Below, in pieces: positions 18,961-27,600 of a stretch of 64,000 nt of DNA. The number at the start of each line of letters is the position of its first letter. The first letter of the stretch is position 1. Source of the DNA: CAILZL01 sp050248275. Lineage in GTDB: Bacteria > Pseudomonadota > Gammaproteobacteria > Steroidobacterales > Steroidobacteraceae. The position numbers and the translations under genes were made by a program. Location: NCBI GenBank assembly GCA_050248275.1, contig JBFWSR010000006.1, forward strand, positions 62,001 to 126,000, in the 5' to 3' direction. The notes under the pieces are model-generated. The model did no database searches, had not been told where the DNA came from, and was given only the letters and a program-made list of their open reading frames with translations.

Positions 18961-19027
18961 AAGACGCTTCGACGATGCTCAGCGACCGGAGTTGCAGATT
19001 CCGGTCGCTGAGCAAAGCCGAAGCGTC
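18961..19027. repeat. Right REP-like palindrome
   Basis: A 28-bp arm (18963-18990) pairs with 19000-19027 with three mismatches around a 9-nt loop. The first 30 bases repeat 18481-18510 with one difference. It lies 37 bp after the GIY-YIG stop. Confidence 0.75.
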
Positions 19028-19217
19028 CTAACGAACAGAATTCCAGGTCGATAATCGCCCTGCTCAAGGCACCGATGCAAGACGCGTTTGCGGTTTTGAT
19101 TTAGGACATGTTAAAAATAGCCAAGTCTTTGAAACCTTGGGCACAAAAGGAAGCAAGAATGCGGATATTCACTCTCAAGACGCTTTATAAACCGTCTTTT
19201 CGGACGGCTACTTCTAG
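19028..19217. other. AT-richer spacer before the cassette
   Basis: No gene is visible here. Composition is visibly richer in A and T than the flanking housekeeping genes. A small stem CCGTC/GACGG lies around 19192-19207. It ends with G of GTTGGGC (19217-19223), the left recombination point of the cassette that follows. Confidence 0.4.
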
Positions 19218-19232
19218 TTGGGCCTCTTCATC

Positions 19233-19424
19233 ATGAACAAAGCCGACCGCGAATCACGCCTTCTCGAACTTTGGCTTCAGCGTCCGCAAGACGAGAGAAC
19301 CATGAACGACGTTCTTGCCTTTACCGGGTGGATTCAGCAAAACTATCCACATCTCTTCTACGGTATGCGGGGTGATCCGTATCAAAACCTCAAGTCCGTT
19401 CTTCGAAATCACATCCGTGAATAA
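19233..19424 (+). CDS. Cassette-borne hypothetical protein
   Basis: A 63-residue hydrophilic protein from the ATG at 19233, 15 bp inside the cassette edge. A TTG exactly at 19218 would add five residues. The sequence (KADRESRLLELWLQRPQDERTMNDVLAFTGWIQQNYPHLF) suggests helices and no membrane segment. I do not recognise a family. It is followed after 20 bp by a small membrane protein, so the two may work as a pair. Confidence 0.6.
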   Translation: MNKADRESRLLELWLQRPQDERTMNDVLAFTGWIQQNYPHLFYGMRGDPYQNLKSVLRNHIRE

Positions 19425-19444
19425 CTACTCTGGGGTAACTCATC

Positions 19445-19768
19445 CTGCAAGTTCCTACTGATCCCATCGTCTGGCTAAAGATCGTTGGGGCGGCCTCAAC
19501 TGCAATCGGCTCTATTCTTCTCGCGTGGAGAGTCAAGTCAATTCTCCAGTGGGTTGTCTATTGCCTTGTCGCTCATGAGCAGTCAATTTCGCAGCTCAGA
19601 AAAATCGCATCAAACCAACCTCAGGACGGAAACATCGTTGAGGGTGTGACAAAGCACCTTCTCGACGTAGAGAGCAAGTTGGGGTTAGTTCTACTCGTTC
19701 TTGGTTTTCTACTTCTAGGCGTCGGCATGCTTTGCCAAGCAGCAGGCTATTTCCTTGTGGGCCAGTAG
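19445..19768 (+). CDS. Cassette-borne small membrane protein, non-standard start
   Basis: Reading from a stop at 19436-19438, this frame is open for 110 codons to TAG (19766-19768) but contains no ATG, GTG or TTG near its beginning. CTG (19445) or ATC (19442) are the only plausible starts; a GGGG lies about 8-10 nt upstream. The product (about 107 residues) has two hydrophobic segments, IVGAASTAIGSILLAW (about residues 13-28) and LGLVLLVLGFLLLGVGMLCQAAGYF (about 79-103). A hydrophilic loop lies between them (EQSISQLRKIASNQPQDG). The clean membrane topology and proximity to the previous gene argue that it is real. No family is recognised. Confidence 0.55.
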   Translation: MQVPTDPIVWLKIVGAASTAIGSILLAWRVKSILQWVVYCLVAHEQSISQLRKIASNQPQDGNIVEGVTKHLLDVESKLGLVLLVLGFLLLGVGMLCQAAGYFLVGQ

Positions 19769-19780
19769 CCGTGGCACGAG

Positions 19781-19848
19781 GCCCAACCCATCATTCCACC
19801 GGACCTGCGCGAAAAGCCGCGCAGGTCCGGTGAATTCAAACGTTAAGC
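19781..19848 (+). repeat. attC recombination site
   Basis: R'' core GCCCAAC (19781-19787), then a spacer. A 15-bp perfect stem follows (19798-19812 CACCGGACC..., with 19819-19833, loop of 6). Then comes TGAATTCAAAC, and the R' core GTTAAGC (19842-19848). The RYYYAAC...GTTRRRY layout, length 68 bp and unpaired spacer positions fit attC sites of integron cassettes. Confidence 0.75.
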
Positions 19849-19851
19849 GCT

Positions 19852-20006
19852 ATGAAGACAGTGCGCGATTACTCCATGAAAGAGGAAGCCGAACGAGCCC
19901 CCTTTCGCAATTTCGTGGATCAGATGCATGAGTCCAACTTGTGGCTTCGCATGGAAAGCACCACACCTCTCGCATCAGACCTACAAGCAACCCTGCGCGG
20001 CAGCAC
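19852..20006 (+). pseudogene. Truncated ORF of a second cassette
   Basis: An ATG lies 4 bp after the R' core of the attC, typical spacing for the gene of a following cassette. It encodes KTVRDYSMKEEAERAPFRNFVDQMHE and onwards for about 50 codons, then the frame runs into the antisense of the 3' end of glgP (stop of glgP at 20007). I infer that a second cassette was cut off at this point. Family unknown. Confidence 0.45.
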
Positions 20007-22520
20007 TCACTGTATGAACCCCGCCTTCACATCGTCCTGTGACAACAACTGGATCGGCACCGGTTTGGCTTTCCAGATATCGCTGCAATATTCGCGGATG
20101 GAGCGATCCGAAGAAAACTTGCCGGTGCGTGCGGCGTTGAGGATGGACATGCGTGTCCAGTGTTCGCGATTCATATAGGCAGCCGATACCTGCTGCTGGC
20201 AATCCACATAGGAAGCAAAGTCGGCGAACAGCAGATAGGGATCGTGATACATCAGGCCATCCACCAGCGAGCGGAACAGTTCGGTATCGCCGCGTGAGAA
20301 GAAACCGCCGCGAAGCAGGTCTATGACGTCTTTCAGCTCGGGGTTGGCGTGATAGTAATCCTGCGGGCTGTAGCCGCTGGCCTTGAGCGCATAAACTTCA
20401 TCGGTGCTCAGTCCGAACAGGAAAAAGTTCTCCGCACCGACCTCTTCCCGGATTTCCACGTTGGCGCCATCCAATGTACCAATGGTCAGCGCACCGTTCA
20501 TGGAGAATTTCATGTTGCCGGTGCCGGAGGCTTCCTTGCCGGCGGTGGAAATCTGCTCTGACAAATCCGCAGCCGGATAAATTTTCTGACCGTTGGTGAC
20601 ATTGAAGTTGGGAACGAACACCACCTTGATCTGGTCGCGAATATCGGGATCGCGATTCACCACATCGCCCACCGAATTGATCATCTTGATCATCAGCTTG
20701 GCAAGGTGGTAGCCCGGCGCCGCCTTGCCGCCAAAAATAAAAGTGCGTGGCGAGATGTCCAGGTTCGGATTTTCCTTGAGCTTGCGATACAGCGCGATGA
20801 TGTGCAGCACGTTCAGATGCTGGCGCTTGTATTCGTGAATGCGCTTGACCTGCACATCGAACATCGAATCCGGATTGATGATGACGCCGGTGCGGTCGGC
20901 AATGAGCCTGGCGAACTGTTCCTTGTTGCCGCGCTTGATGTCGCGCCACGATTTGCGGAAACCCGCATCTTCCACCAGCGGCTCCAGCTTTTTCAGTTCA
21001 TCGAGATTCTTGATCCAGTCCGTGCCGATGGCGTCGGAAATCAGCGAGGTCAGGTTCGGGTTGGCCAGCACCATCCAGCGACGCGGCGTGACGCCATTGG
21101 TCTTGTTGCCGAATTTCTCCGGCCACAATTCGTAAAAGTCCCTGAGCACGTCCTGCTTGAGCAGCTCCGAATGCAGTTCGGCCACGCCATTGATGGCATG
21201 ACTGCCCACGCAGGCCAGGTGCGCCATGCGCACATAGCGGTCGCCGTTTTCATTGATCAGTGACAGACGCGCCAGACGCGCCTCATCGCCCATGAACTTG
21301 ATGCGCACTTCATCCAGGAAGCGCACATTGATTTCGTAAATGATTTCCAAATGCCGTGGCAACACTCTGGCAAACAGCTCCAGCGGCCATTGTTCCAGCG
21401 CTTCCGGCAGCAATGTGTGATTGGTGTAGGCAAAGGTGCGCTGGGTAATTTCCCAGGCATCGTCCCACGGCAACACATATTCATCCACCAGCAGGCGCAT
21501 CAGTTCCGCCACGGCAATGGCCGGATGCGTGTCATTCAACTGCACCGTGAATTTCTCATGGAAACGGCTCAAGGGAATTTTCTGTATGGTCAGAATGCGC
21601 AGCATGTCTTTCAGGGAACAGGCCACGAAGAAATACTGCTGCTCCAGACGCAGCTCCTTGCCGCGCACCTGCTCGTCATTGGGATACAGCACCTTGCTGA
21701 TGTTTTCCGAAGTGACTTTCTGGTTTACCGCGCCGTAATAATCGCCGCGATTGAACACGGCGAAGTCGAATGACTCGGGCGCCTCTGACTTCCACAGTCT
21801 CAGCGTATTCGCCGTATTGTTGTGATAGCCGAGAATCGGCGTGTCGTAAGGAACGCCGTTGACGACTTTGGCCGGCACCCAGCGCACGCGCATGCGTTCG
21901 TATTCATCGGTATAGGTTTCGGTGTAACCGCCGAGCTTGACCTCCTGCGTCCATTCGGGACGGACAATTTCCCAGGGATTGCCGAAGCGCAGCCAGTTGT
22001 CGGTCTTTTCCATCTGCCAGCCATCAATGATGCTCTGCTCGAAAATGCCGAACTCATAGCGGATGCCGTAACCCAAGGCAGGCACTTCCAGCGTGGCCAG
22101 TGAATCAATGAAGCAGGCAGCCAGTCGGCCCAGGCCGCCATTGCCCAAGCCCGGCTCGGCTTCCTGGGCCAGCAGTTCATCGAAATTCAAACCCAGCTCA
22201 TTGACGGCCTGTTTGACCTGCTCATGGATGCCCAGGTTGATCAGGTTGTTGCCCAGATGCGGGCCCATCAGGAATTCGGCGGACAGATAGCAAACCGTGC
22301 GCGAGCCCTGTTTGGTATAGGCAGCGGCGGTGCTGACCCAGCGACGCAGCAGGCGATCTCGAATGGTGAAGGCCAGCGCCATGTAGTAATCGTTCCGGGT
22401 CGCCAGGGCGGGAAACTTTCCCTGGATATAGAACAGGTGATCCAGAAAATCCTGCTTCAAGGCATCTTTGCCCAGCGCGGTATGTTCATCGTCTACATGC
22501 AGTGGAGGTTGCGCAGTCAC
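20007..22520 (-). CDS. glgP: Glycogen/maltodextrin phosphorylase
   Basis: PLP-dependent alpha-glucan phosphorylase that releases glucose 1-phosphate from glycogen or maltodextrins. The roughly 837-residue product has AYTKQGSRTVCYLSAEFLMGPHL, GLGNGGLGRLAACFIDSL, the phosphate and glucan pocket HDTHPAI-type QLNDTHPAIAVAELMR, and the PLP-lysine motif EASGTGNMKFSMNGALTIGTLDGANVEI. A GTG at 22520 with AAAGAG about 10 nt upstream gives the right length; frame extension further upstream is without homology. No other glycogen genes are near. Confidence 0.94.
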   Translation of the reverse strand: MTAQPPLHVDDEHTALGKDALKQDFLDHLFYIQGKFPALATRNDYYMALAFTIRDRLLRRWVSTAAAYTKQGSRTVCYLSAEFLMGPHLGNNLINLGIHEQVKQAVNELGLNFDELLAQEAEPGLGNGGLGRLAACFIDSLATLEVPALGYGIRYEFGIFEQSIIDGWQMEKTDNWLRFGNPWEIVRPEWTQEVKLGGYTETYTDEYERMRVRWVPAKVVNGVPYDTPILGYHNNTANTLRLWKSEAPESFDFAVFNRGDYYGAVNQKVTSENISKVLYPNDEQVRGKELRLEQQYFFVACSLKDMLRILTIQKIPLSRFHEKFTVQLNDTHPAIAVAELMRLLVDEYVLPWDDAWEITQRTFAYTNHTLLPEALEQWPLELFARVLPRHLEIIYEINVRFLDEVRIKFMGDEARLARLSLINENGDRYVRMAHLACVGSHAINGVAELHSELLKQDVLRDFYELWPEKFGNKTNGVTPRRWMVLANPNLTSLISDAIGTDWIKNLDELKKLEPLVEDAGFRKSWRDIKRGNKEQFARLIADRTGVIINPDSMFDVQVKRIHEYKRQHLNVLHIIALYRKLKENPNLDISPRTFIFGGKAAPGYHLAKLMIKMINSVGDVVNRDPDIRDQIKVVFVPNFNVTNGQKIYPAADLSEQISTAGKEASGTGNMKFSMNGALTIGTLDGANVEIREEVGAENFFLFGLSTDEVYALKASGYSPQDYYHANPELKDVIDLLRGGFFSRGDTELFRSLVDGLMYHDPYLLFADFASYVDCQQQVSAAYMNREHWTRMSILNAARTGKFSSDRSIREYCSDIWKAKPVPIQLLSQDDVKAGFIQ

Positions 22521-22829
22521 TAGGCGTCTCTTTGAATTAACAGTGGAGTGGAATCCGGCCGGGATTGTCTGACCATGAATGTGCAAGTTCCGTGCGCATC
22601 CTGAGCACTTCGACTGACGCAGCAATAAATGCCGATCATGCGGTCGAATGCAGGTGGGGATTCAACCCGACATCTGCAAAATATCGGGTTTCAACCCGAT
22701 CTGCGCCGGATCAAGCGGCACTCTGCGCCTCCGCAGAGATCAATTCAACACTCAGAATTTCTCACTGCCGCATCAATGAAAACCGTTTTCTCGCACCAGC
22801 AACGATCACAATAAAAACAAACCGCACGT
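22521..22829. other. Intergenic region with small hairpins
   Basis: No gene seen. Three related arms AACCCGA (22664-22670), ATCGGGTT (22683-22690) and AACCCGAT (22693-22700) can form alternative hairpins, and CTCTGCG/CGCAGAG (22721-22727 with 22732-22738) forms another. They lie between the end of the allophanate hydrolase gene and the start of glgP, both on minus, so they may shape the 5' leader of glgP or end the preceding operon. Confidence 0.4.
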
Positions 22830-24638
22830 TTAATGGGCACTGACCAGATACGCACGCCAGCCGCCAAAACCGGAAATATCACGCGCCGCAGCCACTGCAT
22901 GCGCCTCGCACAGGAAGCCGCTCACGTGCTCGCCATCTTCGAGTTGCACCTGACCCAGACATAGCGGCGCAGGGATGCCTGCCATGAAACCGCCCCATTG
23001 CGTCTGCGGCATGGCCCACACCTCCACTTCGATCTGCATGCCGCTGGTCTCGACACGCACCAGTCCGGGCCGCTGTGGCGGACCGCCCGGCAAGGCATAG
23101 AAACGGTACTGCGGCGTCGTGCGCGTGCATTGCAGCAGATAGGCGCCGCGACTGGTAAGCTGTGAATTCAGCGGCAGCCCCTGCATGTGGGCGCCACACA
23201 CGGCAATGGGCATGAAACCGGGCAGCAATGCCGGGAGTGTCTGCGTGGGCAACATCCATGACATCGCGCCCAGCGTGCCGACGCTGGCGCGATGCACGCG
23301 TTCGGCAAGACGCAGCAGCGCCTCATCGGTATCGCGTGCGGCAAACAACGTGATGCCGAACGGCAAGCCATCCTGACGAAACCCGCTGGGTACCGCCACC
23401 GCGGCCAGATCCAGCAGGTTCATGAAATTGGTGTAATAACCCAGATTCGAATTCAACCGGATGGGATCTGCTTCCACTTCGGTAATGCGATAAATGGTGC
23501 CTGCCGTCGGCGTCATAAAGACATCTGCCTGGGTCAGTACTGCGGCAGCGGCACGCTTGAGTTCCTGCAAGCGATACTGGGCCTGAAAAGCCTGTACGGC
23601 AGTACGCCCATGCGCACCCAGGATGATTTCCCGCGTGACTGGATGCAATGCTTCAGACTGTTGTTCGATGAAAGCCTCAATCGCTGCGTAACGCTCGGCC
23701 ACCCATGGCCCTTCATACAGCAGCCGCGCGGTTTCCAGTAAGGGCGCGAAATCCACTTCAATGCACTCACCGCCCAGCGATTCAATGTTGCCGCGCGCAG
23801 CCGCAAACAGGCGCGCGTATTCCTGATCGCCGAAAAACTGCAACTGGTCCGCTCTGGGCACACCGACACGAAACATATCTGCCTGCAGGCAACCGGCACG
23901 CTCTGCCGTTTGCACCGGCCGCGACCAGGGATCGTCTGCATCACAGGCTTGCGCCACTTGCAGCACTGCTGCTGTATCCGCAGCGGTCAACGCAAAAATG
24001 GACACGCAGTCAAGACTGCGGCAGGCAGGCACTACGCCATTCGTGCTTAACCGGCCGATACTGGGTTTCAAACCAATGAGGTTATTGAAGGCCGCTGGCA
24101 CACGACCGGAACCGGCGGTATCCGTACCCAATGAAAAACTCGCATAACCCAGCGCCACTGCCAATGCCGATCCCGAGCTGGAACCGCCCGATACATATTC
24201 CCGATTGAAACTGTTTCTGCCGGCGCCATAAGGCGACCGCGTACCCACCAAGCCGGTAGCGAACTGATCCATGTTGGTTTTGCCCAACGGGATGGCGCCG
24301 GCATCGAGCAGACGCTGCACTACGGTCGCCGATTTCTCCGGCGTATAGGCAAATGACGGACAGGCCGCACTGGTAGGCACGCTGGCCAGATCGATATTGT
24401 CCTTGATCACAAAGGGCACGCCATACAATGGCAGTTCATCAGGTGATTTGTCCTGCAAGGCAGTTACAAAGGACATCACCTGCGCTTCAGTCAGGCGCGT
24501 GATCCAGACATGATGTTCAGGCGCCTGATCGATGCGTTGCAACAGTTTGCCAAATAAGGTTTCCGGCGTGATGCGCTGACTGCGATATGCAGCCAGCAAT
24601 TCGCTGACCACCAGTGTCGGCATGAATTCACCACTCAT
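22830..24638 (-). CDS. atzF: Allophanate hydrolase
   Basis: Hydrolyses allophanate to ammonia and CO2, the last step of guanidine/urea degradation by this locus. The 602-residue product has an N-terminal amidase-signature domain with the Ser-cisSer-Lys triad: Lys79 in PFVIKDNID, the Ser cluster at 153-155 in VSGGSSSGSA, and nucleophile Ser177 in GTDTAGSGRVPAAF. A C-terminal domain (about 460-600) typical of AtzF and of the DUR1 amidolyase follows. Its ATG overlaps the carboxylase stop by 4 bp (ATGA at 24635-24638), so it is translationally coupled. Confidence 0.94.
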   Translation of the reverse strand: MSGEFMPTLVVSELLAAYRSQRITPETLFGKLLQRIDQAPEHHVWITRLTEAQVMSFVTALQDKSPDELPLYGVPFVIKDNIDLASVPTSAACPSFAYTPEKSATVVQRLLDAGAIPLGKTNMDQFATGLVGTRSPYGAGRNSFNREYVSGGSSSGSALAVALGYASFSLGTDTAGSGRVPAAFNNLIGLKPSIGRLSTNGVVPACRSLDCVSIFALTAADTAAVLQVAQACDADDPWSRPVQTAERAGCLQADMFRVGVPRADQLQFFGDQEYARLFAAARGNIESLGGECIEVDFAPLLETARLLYEGPWVAERYAAIEAFIEQQSEALHPVTREIILGAHGRTAVQAFQAQYRLQELKRAAAAVLTQADVFMTPTAGTIYRITEVEADPIRLNSNLGYYTNFMNLLDLAAVAVPSGFRQDGLPFGITLFAARDTDEALLRLAERVHRASVGTLGAMSWMLPTQTLPALLPGFMPIAVCGAHMQGLPLNSQLTSRGAYLLQCTRTTPQYRFYALPGGPPQRPGLVRVETSGMQIEVEVWAMPQTQWGGFMAGIPAPLCLGQVQLEDGEHVSGFLCEAHAVAAARDISGFGGWRAYLVSAH

Positions 24639-27600
24639 TGACTTGTGCCACCCCGGCTCATGGCAGGCGCTGCCTTTGGACGTACTACGGCAATGATTTC
24701 GCCGGCTGCCACGGCCTTGCCTCTGGCGCAACGCAGCTCCACCACTTCACATACTTCATCGACTGTCACGGGAATCTCCATTTTCATCGCTTCCACCACC
24801 AGCAATTCATCATCGGCGTTCAATTGAGCACCGATGGCGGTACTCAGTTGCCAGACGCTGCCGGTGACCGGCGAGGCGATGCCAAAACAATCTGGCGGAA
24901 TATCGCTTTCTGTCCCTGACGCCGCATTGACTGGCGAATCAACTTCCACATTCAGTTGCCCGGCTTCCGCCCAGCGTTGCCGTTCCGCTTCAAAAGCAGC
25001 CTGCTGTCGCAGCTTGAAGCTACGGATCGAATCCTGATTGGTTTTGAGGAATTCACGATAGTCATGCAAGCGCAGCGTGGTTTCTTCCACGCGCAGTTGA
25101 AAGCGACCTTCGATGAAATCTTCACGCATATGCAACAGTTCATCTGCGCCCACCGGATAGAAACGGATCTGATCGAAGAAGCGCAGCAACCATTGCTTGC
25201 CTTCCTTGAAATCCTGCGTCTGCCGGTAGCGGTTCCACATCTGCACCGTGCGACCGACAAACTGGTAACCGCCCGGCCCTTCCATGCCATACACGCACAA
25301 ATAAGCACCGCCGATACCCACGGCATTTTCCGGGGTCCAGGTGCGCGCCGGGTTGTACTTGGTGGTCACCAGACGATGCCGTGGATCAAGGGGCGTGGCC
25401 ACCGGCGCGCCCAGGTACACATCGCCCAGGCCCATCACCAGATAACTGGCTGCAAACACGATCCGGTAAACATCGTCCATGGAATCCAGTCCATTGATGC
25501 GCCGGATGAATTCGATATTGCTGGGACACCAGGGTGCATTGGCGCGCACCGACTGCCTGTATTTATCAATGGCCAGCTGCGTGGCCGGATCGTCCCATGA
25601 CAACGGCAGATGCACGATGCGGCTGGGCACTTCGACCTCGTCCACCGCAGGCAGCTCACGCTCGGCGCGCAACAGCAATTGCAATAGCTGCTGCTGCGAG
25701 AGGTGCTGGCTGTCATAATGAACTTGCAGCGAACGGATGCCCGGCGTCAGTTCCAGTACGCCGGGAATGTGCTGCGATTGCAGGTATTGCATCAAGGCAT
25801 GCACACGAAAACGCAATTCCAGATCCAGCACCTGCGCGCCATATTCGACCAGCAGATATCTATCGCCCGCCTGTCGATAACACACGGTGGGCGTATCGTT
25901 GCCAGCACTCTCGTTCGTGAGTAGGGGCGCACCTGAGCGTGCGCCCGTCATGGGCATACCAACATCTGCGCTTGGCGCAGAGGAGCCGGGATCCAGATCA
26001 GCTTCGGCCATCAACGAGGCGATAGCCTGTTCCATCGCCCGATCACGCATCACGGCTTCTTCATAACTGATGCAATAAAACTCAATGCTGTCACCGGGTT
26101 TGAGTTGTCCCAGTTTCCACAACTCAGCCTGCACGACGGTAACAGGACAAACAAAGCCGCCCAGACTCGGGCCATCCGGCCCCAAAATGACCGGCATGTC
26201 GCCGGTAAAATCGACCGCGCCAATCGCATAGGCATTGTCATGAATATTGGAGGGATGCAGTCCTGCTTCGCCACCATCGCGGCGCGCCCATTGCGGTCTG
26301 GGACCGATCAGACGCACGCCAGTGCGGCTGGAGTTGTAGTGCACCTGCCAATGCGTTCTGAAAAAGACTTCAATATCTTCCGGCGTGAAAAAGTCCGGCG
26401 CGCCATGTGGCCCGTACATCACTGCAATCTGCCAGTGCGAGCGATACGGTGGAATCAGTTTTGTCGGGATGACCTTGCAATCGGCAAAGGTCAAGCGAGT
26501 GCGATTGATACGCAACACATCGCCGACTCGCAACGCGCGACCGCCATGGCCGCCGAACTGACCCAACGTAAAGGTGGCGCGACTGCCCATATACAACGGC
26601 ACATCGAAACCGCCCTGCACCGCGAGATAGCTGCGCTGTCCCGCACCCTGTATGCCGCGCAGTTTGAGCACATTGCCGCGTTTGACCGGAATGGCCTGCC
26701 AGAATGGGATGGCATCCCCATCCACCTCGGCACGCATGTGTGCGCCAGTCAGCGCAATCACCGTATCGACATCGAACTTCAGCGTGGGGCCGGTCACCGT
26801 CAGTTCCAGCGCCGCAGCCTGCTCGTCATTGCCGAGCAGGCGATTGGCCAGCCGAAATGCGTAGGGATCCATCGGCCCCGACGGCGGCACGCCAATGTCC
26901 CAGTAACCGATACGTCCCGGATAATCCTGACTGCAGGACTGCGTTCCCGCTTGCAGCACTTCAATGGTGGCTGAATGAAAATCCTTGCTGGACAGATACC
27001 GCGTGTATTGTTCGCCACCGATAAATACCGGATCGGTCAGTACGTCCTGCAAATAAGAAAGATTGGTTTCGATGCCGTGCACCTGCGTATCCGCCAGTGC
27101 GTCTTGCAATTTTTGTATGGCCTGCTCACGCGTCGGTGCATGGCTGATCAATTTAGCCAGCATCGGATCGTAATAAGATGACACTTCCGTGCCGGTGCGA
27201 ATCCAGGCATCGACGCGAATGTCATCCGGCAGCTTCACCTCCGTGAGCAAGCCGCTGGAGGGACGAAAACTGCGCGCCGGATCTTCGGCATACAGACGCA
27301 CCTGGATGGCATGTCCCTGCGGCTGGTGTCGATACTCATGCAGCGCTGGCGGCTCACCGGCCGCCACACGCACCATCCACTCCACAAGATCGACGCCCGT
27401 TACCTGTTCGGTCACGCCATGTTCGACCTGCAGGCGAGTGTTGACTTCCAGAAAATAGAACTCACCGTCGGCGATGTCGTAAACATACTCGACCGTGCCG
27501 GCCGATTGATAATTCACCGACTGCGCCAGACGCACGGCGCTGTCCATCAGTTGTGCACGCACTGCATTGCTCAAGCCCGGCGCGGGCGTTTCTTCCACTA

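Larger units (their letters stand above)
18481..19027. mobile_element. REP-like palindromes bracketing a GIY-YIG nuclease gene
   Basis: A 30-bp sequence at 18481-18510 recurs in the same orientation at 18961-18990 with one mismatch. Both copies start imperfect hairpins, and between them lies the GIY-YIG gene. Left side: 18488-18509 pairs with 18512-18533, then 18539-18573 carries a second arm (CTGAGCTTGTCGAAG type). Right side: 18963-18990 pairs with 19000-19027 over 28 bp with three mismatches and a 9-nt loop. The bulged stems and the TCGAC...GCTCAG core look like REP sequences. I infer a unit of nuclease plus its palindromes. Mobility is not shown. Confidence 0.55.
19218..19842 (+). mobile_element. 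Integron-type gene cassette (no integrase in window)
   Basis: Boundaries follow the integron rule. The left edge is G|TTGGGC (GTTRRRY at 19217-19223). The right end is an attC whose first core site GCCCAAC (19781-19787) is the exact complement of that left GTTGGGC, as expected for a cassette's own ends. The right core site is GTTAAGC (19842-19848). Between the core sites is a near-perfect hairpin. The 625-bp cassette holds two small ORFs close together on the plus strand, starting almost at the left edge, and is AT-richer than its surroundings. No intI gene is present here, so it is a solitary cassette. Confidence 0.75.

Noticed and set aside
18481..19027. CRISPR array
   Set aside because: Only two copies of the 30-bp sequence, 450 bp apart, with a gene between and no regular spacers.
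19852..20178. Full-length 108-codon reading of the cassette stump
   Set aside because: Beyond 20006 the frame is simply antisense to glgP, so only the first 50 or so codons can be original.
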